Source: Streptomyces niveus
Lineage (GTDB): Bacteria; Actinomycetota; Actinomycetes; Streptomycetales; Streptomycetaceae
Direction of reading: 5' to 3'
DNA: 64,000 bases
NCBI RefSeq assembly: GCF_002009175.1
Contig: NZ_CP018047.1
Coordinates: forward strand, 6,997,001-7,061,000
Notes under the pieces: model-generated
Database searches by the model: none
What the model was told of the DNA's origin: nothing
Seen by the model: the letters and a program-made list of their open reading frames with translations, nothing else
Shown here: piece after piece, positions 56,172 through 64,000 of the stretch
How positions within the stretch are numbered: the stretch's first letter is position 1
Layout of the letters: every line of letters starts with the position of its first letter
Made by a program: the position numbers and the translations under genes

Positions 56172-57077
56172 GTGAAGGTCGGCTGCATAGGGCTCGGGGA
56201 CATCGCCCAGAAGGCGTATCTGCCGGTACTCACCACGCTGCCCGGGACGGAGCTGCACCTCCAGACCCGTACCCCGGCCACCCTCACCCGGGTCGGCGAG
56301 ACCCACCACATCCCCGACGAGCGGCGCCACGCCGACCTCGACTCGCTGCTCGCCCAGGGCCTGGACGCCGCATTCGTCCACGCGCCGACCTCCGCCCACG
56401 CCGAGATCGTCACCCGGCTGCTGGACGCCGGTGTGCCGACCTTCGTCGACAAGCCCCTCGCCTACGATCTCGCCGACTCCGAGCGCCTGGTGGCCCTCGC
56501 GGAAGAGCGCGGGACGAGCCTGGCCGTCGGCTTCAACCGGCGTTTCGCGCCCGCGTACTCCCAGTGTCTGGAACACCCGCGCGAACTGATCCTCATGCAG
56601 AAGAACCGCATCGGCCTGCCCGAGGACGCGCGCACCCTGGTCCTCGACGACTTCATCCATGTGGTGGACACCCTGCGCTTCCTGCTCCCCGGCCCCGTCG
56701 AGCACACCGACGTCCGCGCCCGGACGCGCGACGGACTGACCCACCACGTGGTGCTCCAGCTCTCCGGCGACGGCTTCACCGCCATCGGCATGATGAACCG
56801 GATGAACGGCTCCACCGAGGAGATCCTCGAAGTCTCCGGACAGGACACCAAGCGGGCCGTCCACCATCTCGCCGAGATCGTCGACCACAAGGGCCAGCCC
56901 AGCGTCCGCCGGCGCGGCGACTGGGTGCCGGTCGCCCGGCAGCGCGGCATCGAGCAGTGCGTACTGGCGTTCCTGGACGCCGTACGCGCCGGGAAGACGC
57001 TCAGCGCGCGCGACGCCCTGGCTACGCACGAGTTGTGTGAACGGGTGGTGCGGGCGGCGCGGACGCAGGCCGTCTGA
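56172..57077 (+). CDS. Gfo/Idh/MocA-family oxidoreductase
   Basis: 301 aa with a GTG start and GGGAG upstream. The N-terminal Rossmann motif is VGCIGLGDIAQKAYLPVL; the EKP-equivalent motif reads FVDKPLAYD with the conserved Lys, followed by VGFNRRFAP. The C-terminal domain is the usual beta-sheet half, with DDFIHVVDTLRF carrying the catalytic-region His. Acts on a sugar-like or polyol substrate with NAD(P). It converges with lnt: the last 56 nt overlap. Confidence 0.9.
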   Translation: MKVGCIGLGDIAQKAYLPVLTTLPGTELHLQTRTPATLTRVGETHHIPDERRHADLDSLLAQGLDAAFVHAPTSAHAEIVTRLLDAGVPTFVDKPLAYDLADSERLVALAEERGTSLAVGFNRRFAPAYSQCLEHPRELILMQKNRIGLPEDARTLVLDDFIHVVDTLRFLLPGPVEHTDVRARTRDGLTHHVVLQLSGDGFTAIGMMNRMNGSTEEILEVSGQDTKRAVHHLAEIVDHKGQPSVRRRGDWVPVARQRGIEQCVLAFLDAVRAGKTLSARDALATHELCERVVRAARTQAV

Positions 57078-58638
57078 GCGACCGCGCGCCCTCGGCGGCG
57101 CAGAGGGCCGCGAGCACGGCCAGCGCGCCGTACAGCGGCCAGTCCCCGTACTTCACGTACGCGGTGGTGCCGCGCGTCAGCGGCAGTTCGTACACAGCGC
57201 CCGCGCTGCTTGCCGTACCGAGCCGGGCGCCGGTCCGCTCGCCGCGCGGGCCGTACACGGCGCTGACACCGGTGAGGGTGGCGTGCACCATGGGGCGGCC
57301 CGTCTCGGCCGCCCGCAGCGCCGCCAGCGAGGCATGCTGCTCCGGCGCCCAGCTGTGCTGGAACGTCGACGTGGACGACTGCGCGACGAGCAACTGCGCG
57401 CCGTCCCTGACCAGTTGCCGGCTCATGTCGGGGAACGCGGACTCGAAGCAGATCAGCGGGCCCACCCGCGGCCCGCCCCGCCCCTCGCCGGGCAGCACCA
57501 TGACCACCTGGCGTGTGCCGCGCCGGCGGTCCTCGCCCGCCGCCTTGCCGACCGATGTCGCCCAGCCGAGCGCGGAGCGCGCCGGGACGTACTCACCGAA
57601 CGGCACCAGCCGCATCTTGTCGTACCGGTCACCCGTCAGACCGTTCGGACCCACCAGCACGGCACTCTTGAAGATCCCGGTGCGCCCCGCCCCGTCCGTG
57701 CCCGACGCGTCCACATTCACCAGGACCTCGGCGCCCACCTGCCGTGACAGCACGGCGATGCGCGCCGCCAGATCGGGCCGGGCGCCGAGATCGTCGCCGA
57801 CACTGCTCTCGCCCCAGACGACGAGATCGAGATCCCGTCCGGCCAGCGAGCGGGTCAGCTCCTCACTGCGGTCGAAACGCCGGTCGACGCCGTCGGGACC
57901 GGCGAAGACTCCCGGCTGCACGACGGCGACGCGCGTCTGCCCCGTCCGCTCGGTCCGTGGCGCCCACACCCACGCGCAGGACACACCGACCGCGCACGCC
58001 ACGAGGCCCACGGCGACGACCGTACGAGCGGTGGCGACCACCAGGAGCGCCGTCAGCCCGGTGTTGACGGCGACCACCAGCAGACTCACCAGCCAGACGC
58101 CGCCCACCGAGGCGAGCCGCAGCGCGGGGGCGACCTCCCACTGACTGGCGCCCAGCAGCCCCCAGGGACCGCCCAGACCCTCCAGGGACCGCACCGTCTC
58201 GATCATCAGCCAGCCCGAGGGCACCACCACCAGCGCGGCGGCCGTACGCCGGGGCGACGGACGCCCGCCGAGCATCAGACGTACCAGCCAGCCCCACGGT
58301 GCCCACAGCAGCCCCAGCAGCCCGGCCAGCACCACGATGAACACATGCAGGCTCGGCATCAGCCAGTGATGGACGGCCAGTATGAAGCCCAGCCCGCCGA
58401 GCCAGCCGTCCAGGATCGCGCGCCCCCCCGTCGGAGCCGTACGCACCAGAAGCATCCAGGGCACGAGCGCCCCGTACGCCAGCCACCAGAGGCCCGGCTC
58501 GGGAAAGGAGAGCGCGGGCAGCGCGCCGGTCGTCACGGCAGCGGCGCCGCGCCACACCGGCGACGTGGAGCGTCGGACCCACGCCTCCCGGCCGACGGCC
58601 GGATTCCACATCTCCCGCCGACCGGCCGGAACCCGCAT
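57022..58638 (-). CDS. lnt: Apolipoprotein N-acyltransferase
   Basis: 538 aa. An N-terminal membrane region with about six helices (ALPALSFPEPGLWWLAYG onward) precedes the carbon-nitrogen hydrolase domain. The catalytic triad is visible: Glu in VVWGESS, Lys in DKMRLVPFGE, and Cys in LICFESAF. A final helix lies near LYGALAVLAAL. It adds the third acyl chain to lipoproteins at the outer face of the membrane. Streptomyces usually have two lnt genes. The 3' end overlaps the convergent oxidoreductase gene by 56 nt. Confidence 0.92.
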   Translation of the reverse strand: MRVPAGRREMWNPAVGREAWVRRSTSPVWRGAAAVTTGALPALSFPEPGLWWLAYGALVPWMLLVRTAPTGGRAILDGWLGGLGFILAVHHWLMPSLHVFIVVLAGLLGLLWAPWGWLVRLMLGGRPSPRRTAAALVVVPSGWLMIETVRSLEGLGGPWGLLGASQWEVAPALRLASVGGVWLVSLLVVAVNTGLTALLVVATARTVVAVGLVACAVGVSCAWVWAPRTERTGQTRVAVVQPGVFAGPDGVDRRFDRSEELTRSLAGRDLDLVVWGESSVGDDLGARPDLAARIAVLSRQVGAEVLVNVDASGTDGAGRTGIFKSAVLVGPNGLTGDRYDKMRLVPFGEYVPARSALGWATSVGKAAGEDRRRGTRQVVMVLPGEGRGGPRVGPLICFESAFPDMSRQLVRDGAQLLVAQSSTSTFQHSWAPEQHASLAALRAAETGRPMVHATLTGVSAVYGPRGERTGARLGTASSAGAVYELPLTRGTTAYVKYGDWPLYGALAVLAALCAAEGARSLRRPASAPPAPPVHTTRA

Positions 58639-58767
58639 GCCGCGCCCCCCTCGTCCCGCCCGTGGGCGGTGCAGATCGGCGGCACCGGCCGGCGATGCCG
58701 GTGCGCGGTGCCTTTGCGATCAGTGTGCGGGAGGGAGCGCGCGGGACGACAGAGCGCCCCCGGCGCG

Positions 58768-59241
58768 TCAGCCTCCGTCGTCCCGGTGCCGGGCCGTGGC
58801 ACCCGCGCCGCGCGGAGCCTTCTCCCGCACCACGACACCGTGCAGCCGCCAGCCGTCCTCCGTGCGGGAGAGGCCGAAGGTGTAGCGGCTGACGGTGGTC
58901 ACCGCCTCGCCGGACTCCTGGAACACCGTGGTCAGAGAGTCGGCCCGCACCTCGGCGCGGTCGCCCGGATATCCGCCGACGTCCTCGAAGGCCAGCCGGC
59001 GGTTGCCGATCAGATGCTGGCGTACGGGAAAGCGGCCCAGGACCCCGGCGAGCCAGTCGGCCACCTCGGCGGCCGATCCCTCGATCCCGCCGGCGGCCCG
59101 GTGGTCGGCCCGCCCGTCGGGGGTGTACAGGGCAAGGAATCCGGGCCAGTCGGAATCGTCCACGGCCGCCGCGTAGCCGCTGATCACCTCGTCGATGGCC
59201 AGTCGGTCCATCACGGTCGCGAGATCCACACGCTGCGTCAT
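58768..59241 (-). CDS. SnoaL-like / NTF2-fold protein
   Basis: 157 aa from the ATG at 59241 (MTQRVDLATVMDRLAID). The pattern AIDEVISGYAAAVDDSDWPGFLALYTPDG is the signature of the SnoaL-4 type of small alpha+beta barrels; a late SRTEDGWRLHGVVV completes the sheet. Family members are isomerases, dehydratases or ligand-binding proteins. The specific role is unknown. The tail is charged and disordered. Confidence 0.85.
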   Translation of the reverse strand: MTQRVDLATVMDRLAIDEVISGYAAAVDDSDWPGFLALYTPDGRADHRAAGGIEGSAAEVADWLAGVLGRFPVRQHLIGNRRLAFEDVGGYPGDRAEVRADSLTTVFQESGEAVTTVSRYTFGLSRTEDGWRLHGVVVREKAPRGAGATARHRDDGG

Positions 59242-59355
59242 CGTGTCAGTCTCGGGCAGCGGTGGGCCCAGGCCAAGGCCCGTGCGGGTCTGTCGATCAT
59301 CCGGTCGAGCGGCCGACGGGCCCACCCCGGGCCTCGGAACGAGCCGTACGCATGG

Positions 59356-59398
59356 GAAAGGCCCGGCCACGCGGTGTCACCGCGTGGCCGGGCCTTTC
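59356..59398. terminator. Perfect 20-bp hairpin terminator
   Basis: Arms 59356-59375 and 59379-59398 are exact complements around GTC, with A and T runs at the two ends, so it works in both directions. It closes the small gene at 59434-59604 and lies upstream of the SnoaL-like gene. Confidence 0.88.
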
Positions 59399-59433
59399 GT
59401 CCGACTGTCGAAACGCGCCCCGGGCGTACGCCC

Positions 59434-59604
59434 CTAAGCGGCCTCGTCGACCCCGTCGTGCAGGGCGGCCGCCCATTCCAGCAGCAGGACTTCGTACTCC
59501 TCGGCCGGCCACGTGCCGTCGGCCGCGTCGACCAGGGCGCGGATGCGCTCGTTGGCCGCGACGGCGCCGGACGCCGCGGGAGCGGAGGAGGAAGTTGTGG
59601 ACAT
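59434..59604 (-). CDS. Small conserved-type protein, 56 aa
   Basis: ATG at 59604 opens MSTTSSSAPAASGAV, a Ser/Ala-rich start followed by ERIRALVDAADGTWPAEEYE and LLLEWAAALHDG, which should form two or three helices. The frame continues upstream to 59685 but without coding character. A terminator follows immediately. No known domain; function unknown. Confidence 0.65.
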   Translation of the reverse strand: MSTTSSSAPAASGAVAANERIRALVDAADGTWPAEEYEVLLLEWAAALHDGVDEAA

Positions 59605-59798
59605 ACGGCAACGGTACGGGCCGCCGTGGTGTTCGCACGCCGTTCCGGGAGCGGCATAGCTCACACCCCGAGAGGGCAACCCCACGGTGCGTCAGCCAAG
59701 AGCCCTGTCGCGCCAAGGATTCCGGGCCGGTCAAGGCAGTTGGGGGCCGGGCGGGCGACAAACGTGTCCTTGAGCACACCGCGCGTGAGCGGCGCCGG

Positions 59799-60671
59799 TC
59801 AGCCGCCCGAGTCGCCCGCGTGCGGGCTCAGGGTGTCCGTACCGACGAGGAAGAAGATCACGATGCCGAGCAGGATCCGGTAGATCACGAACGGCATGAA
59901 GCTCTTGGTGGTGATGAACTTCATGAACCACGCGATCACGGCATATCCCACGACAAAGGCGACAATCGTCGCGAAGATCGTCGGCCCCCACGAGACATGG
60001 CCCTCGCCCGCTTTCCTCAACTCGAAGGCGCCGGAGGCCAGTACGGCCGGAACGGCCAGCAGGAACGAGTAACGCGCCGCCGCCTCACGGGTGTAGCCCA
60101 TCAGCAGACCGCCACTGATCGTGGCGCCCGAGCGCGAGACACCCGGAATCAGCGCCAGGGCCTGGCAGAAACCGAAGATCAGACCGTCCCTGACGCCCAG
60201 TTCCTTGAGCGACTTGCGCTCCTTGACGGCCCGGTGCTTGCCGCCGGCCTCGTCGCGTGCCGCCAGCCGGTCCGCGATGCCGAGGATGATGCCCATCACG
60301 ATCAGCGTCGTCGCGATCAGCCGCAGATCACGGAACGGCCCCTCGATGTGGTCCTTGAACGCGAGCCCGAGCACACCGATGGGGATCGAACCGACGATCA
60401 CCAGCCAGCCCATCTTGGCGTCGTGGTCGGAGCGCATCGCCTTGTCCGTCAGCGAGCGGAACCACGCCGACGTGATGCGGGCGATGTCCTTACGGAAGTA
60501 GATGAGGACCGCCGCCTCCGTACCGATCTGGGTGATCGCGGTGAACGCCGCACCCGGATCTTGCCAGCCCGCGAAGGCGGCGGTCAGCCGCAGATGCGCG
60601 CTGGAGGAGATGGGCAGGAACTCGGTCAGCCCCTGGACGAGTCCGAGGATGAGTGATTCGAACCAAGACAT
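59799..60671 (-). CDS. uppP: Undecaprenyl-diphosphatase
   Basis: 290 aa, full length for the UppP/BacA family with about eight membrane helices. Signature motifs: QGLTEFLPISSSAHL with the catalytic Glu and Ser region, and IPGVSRSGATI. It regenerates the undecaprenyl phosphate carrier for cell-wall synthesis, and extra copies give bacitracin tolerance. A housekeeping gene by context. Confidence 0.96.
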   Translation of the reverse strand: MSWFESLILGLVQGLTEFLPISSSAHLRLTAAFAGWQDPGAAFTAITQIGTEAAVLIYFRKDIARITSAWFRSLTDKAMRSDHDAKMGWLVIVGSIPIGVLGLAFKDHIEGPFRDLRLIATTLIVMGIILGIADRLAARDEAGGKHRAVKERKSLKELGVRDGLIFGFCQALALIPGVSRSGATISGGLLMGYTREAAARYSFLLAVPAVLASGAFELRKAGEGHVSWGPTIFATIVAFVVGYAVIAWFMKFITTKSFMPFVIYRILLGIVIFFLVGTDTLSPHAGDSGG

Positions 60672-61109
60672 TGGGTGCTACGCCATCCAAGAAAAGATCG
60701 TGCACCGGCCGGTGCGAACACGGGCCGGTGGCAGGTTGTTTGCCGACGGGCGGGGTGCGGAGCCGTTCATATGGAGCGGGGTGTGGATGTGCTCACGCGG
60801 ACTCATCACTGCTCGCAGGAGTACTCGAAGGGATGGCGGTGCGGTGCCGACGGCGCGACAGGTATCCACTCCCCTTCCCGGGAGGAGCGGTCGCGCGCCG
60901 GACGGGGGCAGCGTAGCCGCTGCGGGTTACGAGGCCGCGCCAGGCCCCGGTGACGGGCCGGGGGAGGCCCACAACACTCCCGGCCGCGCGAGGGCGCGGG
61001 AGCGCGTAGGGGGCGCGTGAGGTGGCGTGTAGGGGGTGCACCGAGGGGAGTTCAAGGTCACATCGGTTCGACCTGATAACCGTCGAACGCGCTGCCCTAA
61101 CATCTCGGC
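60672..61109. promoter_or_regulatory. Divergent gap between uppP and mutA
   Basis: 438 nt with no supported gene. Near the mutA end, GTTCGAC (61066-61072) and GTCGAAC (61082-61088) form an inverted repeat with a 9-nt spacer, and CCTAACAT follows close before the ATG at 61110. The repeat may be an operator for mutAB. The rest shows short meaningless frames only. Confidence 0.4.
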
Positions 61110-62986
61110 ATGACGCTCCTGCCCGACAGCGGGCTATCGCTGGCAGCCGAGTTCCCCGAACCCACCCATGAGCAGTGGCAGGGTCTGGTGGAGGGCGTAC
61201 TCCGGAAATCCGGCCGGGACGTCTCGGGCACGGCCGCCGAGGACGCACTCTCGACCACGCTCGAAGACGGACTGACCACCCGTCCCCTCTACACCGCCGC
61301 CGACGACCCCGGCGACGGGGGCCTGCCGGGCTTCGCGCCCTTCACCCGTGGCGGCACCCCCGGGGGCCCCGCGCCGGGCGGCTGGGACGTACGCCAGCGC
61401 CACGCGCGCACCGACCCGGCACGCACCAACGAAGCCGTACTGGACGACCTCGCCAACGGCACCACCTCCCTGTGGCTGGCGGTGGGCCGCTCCGGCGTGC
61501 CGGTCTCCGGCCTGGCCGACGCCCTCGCCGGTGTCTATCTCGACCTCGCCCCGGTCGCACTCGACGCGGGCGACGAATTCCCCGGCGCGGCGGCCGCGTT
61601 GCTGCGCCTGTACGACGAACGCGACGTCCCGCGCGGGGAGGTGCGCGGCACCCTCGGCGCCGACCCGGTCGGCGGCCTCGCCCGCACCGGCCACGAGACC
61701 CCCGGTCTGCGAGAGGCCGCGGCGGAGCTCGCCGGGCTGTGCCACCGCGAGTACCCCGGACTGCGCGCCCTCGTCGTCGACGCCCTGCCCTACCACGAGG
61801 CCGGCGGCTCGGCCGCCCAGGAACTCGGCTGCTCGCTCGCGGCCGGTGTCGCCGCGCTGCGCGACCTCGACGCCGCGGGACTCTCCGCCGAAGCGGCCTG
61901 CGGCCAACTGGAGTTCAGGTACGCCGCCACCGCCGACCAGTTCCTGACCATCGCCAAACTCCGCGCCGCGCGCCGCCTCTGGGCGCGCGTCGCCGAGGTG
62001 AGCGGAGCCGGACCGGCCGGCGCCGCCCAGCGCCAGCACGCCGTCACCTCGTCGGTGATGATGACCCGGCGCGACCCGTGGGTGAACATGCTGCGCACCA
62101 CGGTCGCCTCGCTCGCCGCCGGGGTCGGCGGCGCCGACTCCGTGACCGTGCTGCCGTTCGACCACAGTCTCGGGCTCCCCGACGCCTTCGCCCGGCGCAT
62201 CGCGCGCAACACCTCGACCATCCTCATCGAGGAGTCCCACCTCGGCCGCGTCATCGACCCGGCCGGCGGCTCCTGGTACGTCGAACGGCTGACCGACGAC
62301 CTCGCGCACGCCGCCTGGGCCTGGTTCCAGGAGATCGAACGGGCCGGCGGCCAGCGCGCCGCGCTGCGCGACGGCCTGGTCGCCGAACGCCTCGCCACGA
62401 CCTGGGCGGCCCGCTCCGAGAAGCTGGCCCGCCGACGCGAACCGGTCACCGGCGTCAGCGAGTTCCCCCAACTGGCCGAGACACCCGTCGTACGCGACGC
62501 CTCACCCCCGGCCGCGACCGGCGGACTGCCCACCGTCCGCCGCGACGACGCCTTCGAGGCCCTGCGCACCCGCTCCGACGCCCACCTCGCCTCGACCGGC
62601 GCCCGCCCCCGCGTCTTCCTGGCCGCGCTCGGCCCGGCCGCCGCGCACACGGCGCGGGTGACCTTCGCGTCCAACCTCTTCCAGTCCGGCGGTGTCGAAC
62701 CGGTCCACGACCCCGTGACCGTCGACGCCTCCACCGCCGCCGAAGCCTTCGAACGCAGCGGCGCCGCCATCGCCTGCCTCTGTTCCAGCGATCCGCTCTA
62801 CGCCGAACAGGCAGGGGAAGTCGCCGCGGCACTGAAATCGGCCGGAGCCACCCGCGTGTATCTCGCGGGACGTCCGGGCGAACTGCGCGAGACCCTCACC
62901 GGCGCCGGAGTCGACGAGTTCGTCGCCGCCGGCGGGGACGCCGTCGCCCAACTCACCTCCGCCCTCGACCACATGGGAGTGGCGCC

Positions 62987-62990
<4 letters not shown>
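61110..62990 (+). CDS. mutA: Methylmalonyl-CoA mutase small subunit
   Basis: 626 aa. It follows the mutase fold: an N-terminal segment ([22 protein letters not shown]) and a barrel domain with [24 protein letters not shown] and [11 protein letters not shown]. The C-terminal cobalamin-binding-like domain lacks the DxHxxG motif, as expected for the non-catalytic small subunit. With MutB it interconverts succinyl-CoA and methylmalonyl-CoA, supplying polyketide extender units and propionate metabolism. The stop overlaps the mutB start by 4 nt (ATGA). Confidence 0.95.

Positions 62991-64000
<1,010 letters not shown>

Overview
The window is high-GC DNA with Streptomyces-type codon use (strong G/C bias at third positions, frequent GTG starts, rare TTA codons). 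Its housekeeping genes (ung, uppP, lnt, mutA/mutB, HipA-like plus DUF3037 pair) also point to Streptomyces or a close relative.

Positions 1 to about 41.5 kb hold most of a biosynthetic gene cluster that I assign to the tetrahydroisoquinoline (THIQ) antibiotics, nearest to the naphthyridinomycin / quinocarcin / SF-1739 branch and also related to saframycin. The evidence is the combination of genes: a fatty-acyl-AMP ligase fused to an ACP (17.3-19.3 kb); a three-module NRPS with three near-identical A domains (19.4-28.7 kb); a C-A-T-reductase NRPS of SfmC size (8.4-12.9 kb); a heme tyrosine 3-hydroxylase with the SfmD-type H...HxxxC motif followed by two aromatic methyltransferases (29.6-32.9 kb); a VioC/NapI-like arginine oxygenase or desaturase (7.3-8.3 kb); an M28 membrane peptidase (left edge); and a Tat-exported bicovalent FAD oxidoreductase (35.7-37.3 kb). 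The inferred logic is as follows. A lipo-alanyl leader is built first. Modified tyrosine and a dehydroarginine-like residue are added by split NRPS modules. Reductive release and Pictet-Spengler or Mannich chemistry close the rings. The prodrug is exported, the leader is clipped outside the cell, and the product is oxidised there.

The cluster has two divergent arms around 17.0-17.35 kb. The minus-strand arm (about 17 kb) reads type II thioesterase, C-A*-T NRPS with a degenerate A domain, MbtH, C-A-T-R NRPS, 2OG oxygenase, orphan A protein without a carrier domain, SARP regulator, peptidase. The plus-strand arm reads FAAL-ACP, NRPS, acetate-transporter-like membrane protein, tyrosine hydroxylase, C-methyltransferase, O-methyltransferase, DHA2 exporter. 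It is followed by a GNAT acetyltransferase, the secreted oxidoreductase, an N-methyltransferase-like gene, a MITE, a second DHA2 exporter and an SDR. Genes expected for a two-carbon (glycolyl) unit are not in the window; the cluster runs off the left end, so they may lie there.

From 41.9 kb on the content changes. There is a pentapeptide-repeat protein, a decayed DUF5655 gene, a TetR / GH13 glucosidase / MMPL transporter unit with a perfect palindromic operator, an integrase remnant, and then ordinary chromosomal genes: HipA-like/DUF3037, two SDRs, a peptide-binding lipoprotein, ung, a Gfo/Idh/MocA oxidoreductase, lnt, a SnoaL-like protein, uppP, and the methylmalonyl-CoA mutase pair, cut by the right edge. 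No tRNA, rRNA or CRISPR array was seen.
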